A DNA stretch of 27,766 bases from CASQEL01 sp036655975 (GTDB lineage Bacteria; Desulfobacterota; Desulfovibrionia; Desulfovibrionales; Desulfovibrionaceae): assembly GCA_036655975.1 (NCBI GenBank), contig JAVVPD010000026.1:1-27766 (forward strand), given 5' to 3'. Every line of letters starts with the position of its first letter. The first letter of the stretch is position 1. Below, in pieces: positions 16,504-23,089 of this stretch. The notes under the pieces are model-generated. The model searched no databases. It had not been told where the DNA came from and saw nothing but the letters and a program-made list of their open reading frames with translations. Position numbers and translations under genes: made by a program.

Positions 16504-18096
16504 TTACACAAGACTCCGGGCCATGGCTTCACCTTGCTGCCCACCACCCGCCATACGGGCGAGTTCGTCCTGAATAGCGTGGTCTTGAAGCGGGGTGCAC
16601 AGCACAAAGGTATTATCATCGTGTATCTGTTTTTGAATATAAAAATGTCGTGATGCGCGCACGGCCAATTGGGGCCAGTGAGTAATCAGGAGCATTTGAC
16701 GCCGCACAGCCAGCGCGGCAAGACGGTCAGCAACGCGGTTGAGGGTTAGCCCACCCACTCCAGCGTCCACTTCATCAAAGATATAGGTGGCTGTTTCGGG
16801 GGAGTCTTGAATACCCACAAGGGCAAGAAGGAAGCGGGAAAGTTCCCCACCGGAGGCGATGCGGTCAAGGGGTTGCGGCACTTGTCCGGGGTTAGGGGCC
16901 CAGAGAATGCGGGCTTTCTCGTCTACGAGACCTGCCCAAATTTCTTGAGGAACAAAGTCAATTTGTACACGCACATGCTCAGAAAAACCAAGGCCTGCCA
17001 ATTCTTGCTCCAGGGAGCGGGCAAAGGCTTCCCCCGCTGTTTGACGCGCAGGGAGTAATACATCAAGTATTGCTTGAAGTTTTTCTATAAGTAGGGTTTC
17101 TTGCCGATCTAAAGCTTTAAGATCAAGACCGCAAGCATCTAGAAAAGAAAGATTATCCACAATCTCTTGGCGCATACTGACTATTTCGTCAAGGGAGCGG
17201 TGCAGCTTGCGCTTGAGTTGCGAAAGCTCATAGAGCCTCTCTTCAATGGCGTCCATATCCACAGGGCTGACAAATTCGGGGGGACGACGAAAACGCCGTT
17301 CAAGGTGGGAAAGATTTTGGCGTAAGCCTGCCACGGCTTCGTGATCGGGGATAAGACTTTCGTCAAGCTTCGCCATCTCGAGCAGCTCGCGCTCCATTTC
17401 AGCCAATTGCTCCAGCAGTCCGGCACCGTCTGCACCGTGAAGCAGGGCGAGGGCGTGGTCATAGCTCTGCGTTAGGGTGGCGGCCTCTCGGGCTTCGGCG
17501 CGCTGGGCTTCAAGGCGGTCTTCTTCACCGGGTTCGGGGTCAACCTTATCTATCTCTTGTTGTTGCATTTCTAGCAGATCACGGCGTTCTGCTAGATGTT
17601 GAAGTTTCTTTTGTAATTCTTTTCGGGTGGCTGAAACATCATGGAGTTCTTTAAGTATATTGTCTTTTTCTTGGAGAAGACTTTGATTTTCAATAGCATT
17701 ATCAATGAGTTGAGTTTGATAATTGGGTTGGAGCAGACGTTGTTGTCCGTGCTGGCTGGTATGGACGATAAGGGCAGAACGCAGTTCGCGGATACTTTCT
17801 TGTGAAGATACTTTGTCGTTACAATACAAACGGCTGCGTCCTGTTTCAGCCATAAGTTCACGCCGCAAAATCAATTCTTGATCGGGCAGCACAAATACGG
17901 CTTCCACCTGTGCGCGGTCGCACTGGGGGCGTACCATATCAGGGCTAAGTTTTTCTCCCAATAAAAAACCGAGGGCTTTGAGAATAAAGCTTTTGCCCGC
18001 ACCGGTTTCCCCAGTGAGAACATTCATAGTCGAAGCGAATTCCAGTTCGACATCTTCAATGAGGGCCAGATTGCGGATACGTAAATATTCCAGCAT
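16504..18096 (-). CDS. recN: DNA repair protein RecN (530 aa)
   Basis: This is an SMC-like ATPase for double-strand-break repair. The N-terminal LRIRNLALIEDVELEF and Walker A GETGAGKS at residues 29-36 are textbook RecN. A long, charged, coiled-coil middle section follows (about 150-360). The ABC signature IASGGELSRFLLAL sits near 410-423 and Walker B YIFDEVDAGVGG near 437-448. The length is slightly short of the usual 550. The start at 18096 has AAGGAA upstream and lies 11 bases after the stop of the permease gene, so recN is probably read with the transporter genes. No LexA-type box is visible immediately upstream. Confidence 0.95.
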   Translation of the reverse strand: MLEYLRIRNLALIEDVELEFASTMNVLTGETGAGKSFILKALGFLLGEKLSPDMVRPQCDRAQVEAVFVLPDQELILRRELMAETGRSRLYCNDKVSSQESIRELRSALIVHTSQHGQQRLLQPNYQTQLIDNAIENQSLLQEKDNILKELHDVSATRKELQKKLQHLAERRDLLEMQQQEIDKVDPEPGEEDRLEAQRAEAREAATLTQSYDHALALLHGADGAGLLEQLAEMERELLEMAKLDESLIPDHEAVAGLRQNLSHLERRFRRPPEFVSPVDMDAIEERLYELSQLKRKLHRSLDEIVSMRQEIVDNLSFLDACGLDLKALDRQETLLIEKLQAILDVLLPARQTAGEAFARSLEQELAGLGFSEHVRVQIDFVPQEIWAGLVDEKARILWAPNPGQVPQPLDRIASGGELSRFLLALVGIQDSPETATYIFDEVDAGVGGLTLNRVADRLAALAVRRQMLLITHWPQLAVRASRHFYIQKQIHDDNTFVLCTPLQDHAIQDELARMAGGGQQGEAMARSLV

Positions 18097-18107
18097 GTGG
18101 CTATTCC

Positions 18108-18977
18108 TTATTTTTTCAGTCGCGGGTCAAGCATGTCGCGCAAGCTTTCGCCCAGCAGATTATACCCAAGCACAGTGATCAGAATGGCAAGCCCAGGGTA
18201 AAGAGACATCCATGGAGCTATTTCTAACACATTTTTGCCTTCCATGAGCATATTGCCCCAACTGGCAATGGGCGGTTGCACCCCGAGGCCCAAAAAACTG
18301 AGGGAGGATTCAATCAAAATAGCCCCTGCCACGCCCAGCGTAGCTGACACCAGCACAGGAGCCAGCGCATTGGGCAAAATGTGCATGGCAAGGATACGCC
18401 ATGTGCGTGTGCCGGCCAATTGAGCGGCTGCCACAAATTCACGCTGCCGCAGACTGAGCGTTTCGGCCCGCACCAAGCGTGCCACCCCCATCCATGAGGT
18501 GAGACCAATGACGATCATGATATTGGTCAAATCAGGTTCTAAAAAAGCGATAACCGCAAGGATGAGAAAAAACGAGGGGAAGCACAGCATAATGTCCACA
18601 CCGCGCATGATGCACTCGTCCACCCACGAGCCCCAATAGCCTGCAAGCAGCCCTAACATAAGGCCAATGCTCACAGAAATCCCCACAGCGACAAAACCAA
18701 CCCACAGGGAAATACGCCCGCCATAAAGCAGACGTGAGAGTACATCGCGGCCTAGTGCGTCGGTACCGAGGGGGAAGTCCGCAGAAGGCGGAAACAAAAT
18801 GGCGTCAAGATGCAGGGTTGTGGGGGCATAGGGCGCGATGAATGGGGCAAAAATGGCGGCCCCAGACATAAATAATACAATAAACAACCCTATGTAGAAC
18901 ATGATATTGCGCCGGATATTCCTCATCAGCCGGGTAAGGCGGGAAGGAGGGGGGGAAATACTCGGCACGTGGCTCAT
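18108..18977 (-). CDS. Opp/Dpp-family ABC transporter permease, DppC-like (289 aa)
   Basis: This is an inner-membrane permease of a peptide/nickel-type ABC importer. The N-terminal extension before the first membrane segment and the sequence PLGTDALGRDVLSRLLYGGRISL are diagnostic of the OppC/DppC subfamily. The EAA loop that docks the ATPase is EFVAAAQLAGTRTWRILAMHILPN (about residues 180-203). Six membrane segments are expected. Its start overlaps the DppB-like gene's stop (ATGA). No ATPase or substrate-binding protein gene is found in the window, so the partners must lie elsewhere. The substrate could be peptides or nickel; the sequence alone does not decide. Confidence 0.93.
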   Translation of the reverse strand: MSHVPSISPPPSRLTRLMRNIRRNIMFYIGLFIVLFMSGAAIFAPFIAPYAPTTLHLDAILFPPSADFPLGTDALGRDVLSRLLYGGRISLWVGFVAVGISVSIGLMLGLLAGYWGSWVDECIMRGVDIMLCFPSFFLILAVIAFLEPDLTNIMIVIGLTSWMGVARLVRAETLSLRQREFVAAAQLAGTRTWRILAMHILPNALAPVLVSATLGVAGAILIESSLSFLGLGVQPPIASWGNMLMEGKNVLEIAPWMSLYPGLAILITVLGYNLLGESLRDMLDPRLKK

Positions 18978-19984
18978 GCTTCCTCCTGTGCGGTGCGGAT
19001 GCGCGGGTCAGCCAAACTGTAGCCCACATCGGCCAGCATATTACCCGCAAGGGTAAGCACGGCCCCAAGGACTAAATTGCCCATAATTAAGGTATAGTCA
19101 CGGGCCATGACTGCGCCGTAAAATAATTGCCCGAGGCCCGGCAGGGCAAAAATGGATTCGATAATAACACTGCCCCCGATGAGGCCCGGCACCGACAAGC
19201 CCAGTAGCGTAATAACAGGTAACAGAGCGTTACGTAGCGCATGGCGAAAAATCAACATGCGGGTGGGCACGCCCTTGGCTTGAGCGGTCAAAATATAGTC
19301 TTGCCGCAATACTTCCAGCATGGAAGAACGCATGAAACGTGAAATACCCGCAATACTGCCTAAGGTGTAAACGGTGAGGGGCATGACGCAATGCCGGAGA
19401 ATGTCCCAACCTTTCCCAAGGGGACTCAATTGGGCATAATCCATAGAGGTGATGCCCGATAGGGGCAGCCATTGGTGTTCGATGCCGAAATACATCATCA
19501 ATAAAAGAGCCAGCCAAAAACCGGGCATGGCAAAAGCCAAAAAAACCAACACGGTGACCGCACGGTCAAATAGCGAATTTTGTTTCCATGCGGACACCAC
19601 CCCCAAGGGAATGGCGATAAGCAGGCCTAAAATAAGTGACGCCACATTCATACCTAGGGTCAAGGGCAAGCGTTCGGTAATTTTGTCCAGCACTGGACGC
19701 GAATCCGCAGACAGAGAATTGCCAAAATCTAGACGTACCAGTCGCTCCAGCCAATCTATATATTGCACATGCAAAGGTTTATTCAAACCATACAGTGCCT
19801 CAAGGCGCTGGCGTGCGGCCTCTCCCGCCAAAGGGTTGAGGCTGGTTTCTAGATCCGTGGGGGAGCCGGGCGCCAAGTGGATAACAAAAAAACTCACCGC
19901 CGTGATGCCCCAGAGCACAAGAAGCATCCAAAAGAGCTTTTTGAGTAGCCGCAAGGCGAGGGCGGGGAGGGCAGCGTAGCGCAT
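18974..19984 (-). CDS. Opp/Dpp-family ABC transporter permease, DppB-like (336 aa)
   Basis: This is the partner permease of the DppC-like protein. The N-terminal membrane segment with WGITAVSFFVIHLAPGSP is typical of the OppB/DppB/NikB type, and the EAA region reads DYILTAQAKGVPTRMLIFRHALRN. The terminal ADVGYSLADPRIR motif is also family-typical. The start at 19984 has AAGGA upstream. The gene follows the RdgC-like pair by 53 bases; this gap contains TTGTATACAA at 20015-20024, which could be an operator, so the transporter genes may have their own promoter. A nickel importer would be attractive given the hydrogenase nearby, but there is no direct support for it. Confidence 0.93.
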   Translation of the reverse strand: MRYAALPALALRLLKKLFWMLLVLWGITAVSFFVIHLAPGSPTDLETSLNPLAGEAARQRLEALYGLNKPLHVQYIDWLERLVRLDFGNSLSADSRPVLDKITERLPLTLGMNVASLILGLLIAIPLGVVSAWKQNSLFDRAVTVLVFLAFAMPGFWLALLLMMYFGIEHQWLPLSGITSMDYAQLSPLGKGWDILRHCVMPLTVYTLGSIAGISRFMRSSMLEVLRQDYILTAQAKGVPTRMLIFRHALRNALLPVITLLGLSVPGLIGGSVIIESIFALPGLGQLFYGAVMARDYTLIMGNLVLGAVLTLAGNMLADVGYSLADPRIRTAQEEA

Positions 19985-20014
19985 AGTGTCCTTATGACGT
20001 GTAAAAAATGTGTT

Positions 20015-20024
20015 TTGTATACAA
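20015..20024. promoter_or_regulatory. TTGTATACAA palindrome upstream of the permease genes
   Basis: A perfect 10-bp palindrome lies 31 bases upstream of the DppB-like start codon. It fits the loose T-N-GT...AC-N-A half-site pattern of GntR-family regulators. No regulator gene is adjacent, so this remains a candidate. Confidence 0.3.
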
Positions 20025-20037
20025 TGAACAATAAAAA

Positions 20038-20580
20038 TTATGTTGCAGCGTCACGTTTGGTCATCCAATGGTGCACATCAAGGATTTCTTTATTCCACAG
20101 GGCAGGGGAAAGACGAAGCTGTAAAAAACGGCTGTACAGTGCGTCCATAAGTCCCACACATAATTCTGTTAAATAAAGCTTTTCGAGTAATTGCGCGTCC
20201 TGATCTTCGTCATCGCTTTCTTTTTCAACTTTGGGTGTTTTAAGGCTATTCAGGGAAAAATCCGCAGCTTTAAGCGTTAATTGCCACGCTAAATCATCCT
20301 TTTCAAGTCGAATAAGGGCGCGGGTCACTTGTTTTCCCGTGGCAAGGCCAAAACGGGCTTCGCGCAAGGGTGACAAAGAACCGGATACGGATGCGGTTTC
20401 CAGATTATCCCCTTCGCCCCCCTGTACCACAATACGTTGCTCCATAGATACACTGAAGGGCATACCCTGTTTATCGGTGAAACTCCCTGGAGCGGTGTCA
20501 CTTTGATACCATAGCCACGTTAAAAACTCTTGTCCTAATATAATGTCTGTTGTCTGTCCAAGATAGGGGGTGTCGCTCAT
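20038..20580 (-). CDS. RdgC-like protein, C-terminal half as a separate frame (180 aa)
   Basis: It starts LGQTTDIILGQEFLTWLWYQSD and contains EARFGLATGKQVTRALIRLEKDDLAW, an acidic run and a LYLTELCVGLMDALYSRFLQLRLS end. I recognise this as the C-terminal part of the longer RdgC-family proteins of deltaproteobacteria, which there follows the N-terminal domain in one chain. Here it lies in the same frame as the upstream RdgC-like gene, separated only by TAA and one further codon. GGAG at the end of the upstream gene stands six bases before this ATG, so restart of translation is plausible. It may be a natural two-gene arrangement or a nonsense-split gene. Precise function is unknown; RdgC binds DNA and modulates RecA. 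Confidence 0.75.
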   Translation of the reverse strand: MSDTPYLGQTTDIILGQEFLTWLWYQSDTAPGSFTDKQGMPFSVSMEQRIVVQGGEGDNLETASVSGSLSPLREARFGLATGKQVTRALIRLEKDDLAWQLTLKAADFSLNSLKTPKVEKESDDEDQDAQLLEKLYLTELCVGLMDALYSRFLQLRLSPALWNKEILDVHHWMTKRDAAT

Positions 20581-20583
20581 TAT

Positions 20584-21210
20584 TTACTCCGCCGCAAAGC
20601 GCGTAGGTTCGATGGTGTCCAGAGAAGTGGCGGCATCTTCATCCACCAGCGAAAGGGCAAGACTGTATGGCGTCAATTGTTCTATATCTAAGTTAAATGT
20701 TTTAGTAAAATGATCGGAAAAAAGTTCAATAACCTTGCCTTGGGTAGAGGCAAACCACAGGGTATTGGTCTCCGTAGACCAAATAACATTAAATTCTGCC
20801 GGAACAGGCAAAAAACGACTGCGAAGACGCAAAAGAACCTGTTCTTTTAACTCTTTTTTACGTTCACGGCTCACATAGCTTTTGCCCTGTTCTTTGGAAC
20901 GGGCCAGTTCTGCCCGCAAGGCCAAAGTCAGATGTTTTTTTATCACCCCCGCAGGGACTCGCCGCGTGTCGAGTCGGAGTGAAAAGACAAAATAACTCCC
21001 TTTTTCTGGTGGAGCAGTGTGCCATTGGGGATCAAGCATATCTTCAAAACAAACCCATCCAAAGGATTGCTCGTCGGCCGTCTCGTCAATATCCCTAAAT
21101 ACGAATTCGGGTTGCCTGAGCTTTTGAGGAATTTCGTTCAAAAGCGCGGGACTGACAGGATCTACAATCCTAAACCGGGTAAAGCTGCATGCGGCGTTCA
21201 AAAATCCCAT
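20584..21210 (-). CDS. RdgC-like recombination-associated protein, N-terminal half (208 aa)
   Basis: The sequence GSYFVFSLRLDTRRVPAGVI, then a Lys/Glu-rich SRERKKELKEQVLLRLRSRFLPVPAEFNVIW, then TLWFASTQGKVIELFSDHFTKTF matches the N-terminal domain of RdgC (PF04381-type), a ring-forming DNA-binding protein that limits RecA access. E. coli RdgC is about 300 residues; this frame stops at 208 with TAA, and the remaining part follows in the same frame as a separate ORF. The start at 21210 has AAGGAG eight bases upstream. It is the first gene of the minus-strand run ending with the gamma-glutamyltransferase. Confidence 0.8.
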   Translation of the reverse strand: MGFLNAACSFTRFRIVDPVSPALLNEIPQKLRQPEFVFRDIDETADEQSFGWVCFEDMLDPQWHTAPPEKGSYFVFSLRLDTRRVPAGVIKKHLTLALRAELARSKEQGKSYVSRERKKELKEQVLLRLRSRFLPVPAEFNVIWSTETNTLWFASTQGKVIELFSDHFTKTFNLDIEQLTPYSLALSLVDEDAATSLDTIEPTRFAAE

Positions 21211-21284
21211 GAAAACTCCTTACGTAGGAAAGACAATGTGCAAACTTTTTACTCTGAGCCCGCGCACAAGGCAAGCATTAAGCA

Positions 21285-21310
21285 GGGGAGGAGCAGGAGT
21301 GGCTCTCCCC
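21285..21310. repeat. GGGGAG/CTCCCC inverted repeat
   Basis: GGGGAG at 21285-21290 and CTCCCC at 21305-21310 could pair across a 14-base loop in the spacer between the divergent RdgC-like and pseudouridine synthase genes. A T-rich stretch follows on the plus strand. It could be part of a leader structure; function unknown. Confidence 0.3.
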
Positions 21311-21330
21311 TTTGCCCTTTATTATTGTCT

Positions 21331-21346
21331 CATAATGATAATTATG
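21331..21346. promoter_or_regulatory. CATAAT-N4-ATTATG palindrome, possible Fur-type operator
   Basis: CATAATGATAATTATG is a perfect inverted repeat with a 4-base centre, in the spacer between the divergent RdgC-like gene and the pseudouridine synthase gene. Its GATAAT/ATTATC-like hexamers resemble Fur boxes. It lies 121 bases from the minus start and 129 bases from the plus start, so it could act on either side. Confidence 0.35.
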
Positions 21347-21474
21347 TAAACTTTAGCCCGCTCGGTAAAGGGGCGGAGGAGTCTACGCTGAGCTTTTTTC
21401 TTACAGACGATGCGCTTTCTTCTTGACCTTGCGCGTACATTTCAGCACTGTGCAAAGGCCCATGGAGGTTCTTT

Positions 21475-22260
21475 GTGAATACAAAAAATGATTTCCCCAA
21501 TGTGACGACGACCTCGGATGAATTTTCAACCGGTGTGCGTTTGAATAAAGCCCTTGCTGATGCCGGTATTTGTTCCCGCCGCAAGGCGGACGCTATTATT
21601 TCCCAAGGTTTGGTAAGTGTGAACGGACAAACCGTAACCAGCCTTGGTATGCGCGTGATGCCGCAGGATGTTGTCACCGTGAACGGTGTCCCCTTGCCGT
21701 CCAAGGAAGCCCGAACCTATCTTGTCATGCATAAGCCCATTCAAGTGCTGTGTACTGCCAAAGACCCTGAAGGCCGACCCACCGTGCTTGACCTTTTGCC
21801 CGCACCGTGGAATGCCTTGCGTCTGTATCCTGTGGGGCGTCTTGACTATTTTTCTGAAGGCCTGATTATTTTGACCGATGACGGGGAACTGGCCCATAAA
21901 CTGGCTCATCCACGGCATCATCTGCCCAAGGTTTATCAAGTGCTTGTACGCGAAGATGTGAGTGAAGAAATGCTTGAAGCTATGCGTACGGGAATGCTGT
22001 TGGCAGAAGGCGAACAGCTTGCCTCCATGGAAGTAGAAATTTTGCCCCCGCCCGCATCGGCTCGGGGAACCTTGCTGCAAATGACGCTGCATCAGGGGAT
22101 TAACCGCCAAATCCGCCGTATGTGCCGTGACGTACATTTGACCATTCTTACCCTGACCCGTGTGGCCCAAGGCCCCTTACAATTGGGGGAACTTCCTAGT
22201 GGTAAAGTGCGCGTTCTTTCAGACATTGAAGTCCAAAGCTTACGCAACGCTTTGGAATAG
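21475..22260 (+). CDS. rluB: RluB/RsuA-family rRNA pseudouridine synthase (261 aa)
   Basis: It converts a uridine in rRNA to pseudouridine, most likely 23S U2605 by family resemblance. An S4 RNA-binding domain occupies residues 21-67 (VRLNKALADAGICSRRKADAII). The catalytic domain has GRLDYFSEGLIILTDDGELAHKLAHP with catalytic Asp124, then YQVLVRE and the GINRQIRRMC motif, all typical of RsuA/RluB/E/F. RluB and RluF cannot be fully separated by eye. It uses a GTG start at 21475 with GGAGG six bases upstream. It is a single plus-strand gene ended by a strong hairpin. Confidence 0.92.
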   Translation: MNTKNDFPNVTTTSDEFSTGVRLNKALADAGICSRRKADAIISQGLVSVNGQTVTSLGMRVMPQDVVTVNGVPLPSKEARTYLVMHKPIQVLCTAKDPEGRPTVLDLLPAPWNALRLYPVGRLDYFSEGLIILTDDGELAHKLAHPRHHLPKVYQVLVREDVSEEMLEAMRTGMLLAEGEQLASMEVEILPPPASARGTLLQMTLHQGINRQIRRMCRDVHLTILTLTRVAQGPLQLGELPSGKVRVLSDIEVQSLRNALE

Positions 22261-22316
22261 GCTCTGTTCTATTAAAAGGTTTATAAAATAAATCTAATAA
22301 AAATAGCTAAATGCTC

Positions 22317-22358
22317 TAAAGGCTTCCTCCGCACTATTCGCAGCGGAGGAAGCCTTTA
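22317..22358. terminator. Bidirectional terminator between rluB and lolA
   Basis: TAAAGGCTTCCTCCGC (22317-22332) and its exact complement (22343-22358) form a perfect 16-bp stem with a 10-base loop. It sits between convergent genes, 56 bases after rluB and 30 bases after lolA, so it can end both transcripts. The T-run is short and part of the stem. Confidence 0.8.
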
Positions 22359-22388
22359 AAGATTCAAGACGAGGACTATTGTTTTATT

Positions 22389-23054
22389 TTACTTAAAAAG
22401 TTCACGTTCTTCAAGATTTTTGTCGGTACGGTCTTCAACTTCAATACCCTTTGGGGGGGTGAAGGCGAAGATATCTTTAGGCAGAGTGGCGTTGGGATGA
22501 ATTTCCGTAAAGGCAATATGGTTAATATTGCTGTAAAAATCAACAATGCTGGCTTTTTTAATCAATTTCGTTTGGGGATCTACCCAAATAAGCGCTTCAA
22601 CCATTTGCGGAGACGGTTCTTTGGGATAGAGACGTATTTTTATAAGTCCCCCCTCCTCCCCTTCTTCTTTTACGGTAAAGTCTTTATCCAGCCGAGCTTG
22701 TCCGGTAACAACCTGAATGAGTGAGCGGGAGTCTTGCACCAATTGAGGCGCGTATTTGTACACGATTTCTTCATCAGGAAGATAATCCCAAATTTCTTTA
22801 TGGGTAATGACCAGTGTTTCTGGATGGGGCTTTGCAGTTTCCCACCGCACTTGCAGGGGTTTTTTAAAATGCAGGGTTCCAGTACGCTTTTCTTCCGAAC
22901 CGCTTTCCTTATGGAGGAGGCTTTGGTTAAAACGGGCTTGAATACTGGTAATTTTTTCGTATTTAGTTTGAATTTCTTCAATAATGTTTTGAGCATGAGC
23001 GGTGCTCACAAGGCTGAAGCAAAGCACAAGGCTCAAGCAAATATGGCGTACCAT
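22389..23054 (-). CDS. lolA: Outer-membrane lipoprotein carrier LolA (221 aa)
   Basis: This periplasmic chaperone moves lipoproteins from the LolCDE complex to the outer membrane. A signal peptide MVRHICLSLVLCFSLVSTAHA with cleavage after AHA is evident. The mature part has the LolA pattern: ITSIQARFNQ, GTLHFKKPLQVRWE, a long beta-rich body, and LIWVDPQTKLIKKASIVD. I chose the ATG at 23054 because GGGGAG is six bases upstream and the signal peptide begins there; an upstream ATG at 23084 would add ten residues before the signal. It follows ftsK by 35 bases, an ftsK-lolA order common in bacteria. Confidence 0.92.
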   Translation of the reverse strand: MVRHICLSLVLCFSLVSTAHAQNIIEEIQTKYEKITSIQARFNQSLLHKESGSEEKRTGTLHFKKPLQVRWETAKPHPETLVITHKEIWDYLPDEEIVYKYAPQLVQDSRSLIQVVTGQARLDKDFTVKEEGEEGGLIKIRLYPKEPSPQMVEALIWVDPQTKLIKKASIVDFYSNINHIAFTEIHPNATLPKDIFAFTPPKGIEVEDRTDKNLEERELFK

Positions 23055-23089
23055 GGCATTCTCCCCACGCATGTGTGTAGGCATTTGTG

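Noticed and set aside
19449..19979. 176-residue plus-strand frame opposite the DppB-like permease
   Set aside because: It is a basic, Ser-rich shadow of a well-recognised permease gene.
21526..22170. 214-residue minus-strand frame opposite rluB
   Set aside because: It is a His/Gly-rich shadow of a clearly conserved pseudouridine synthase.
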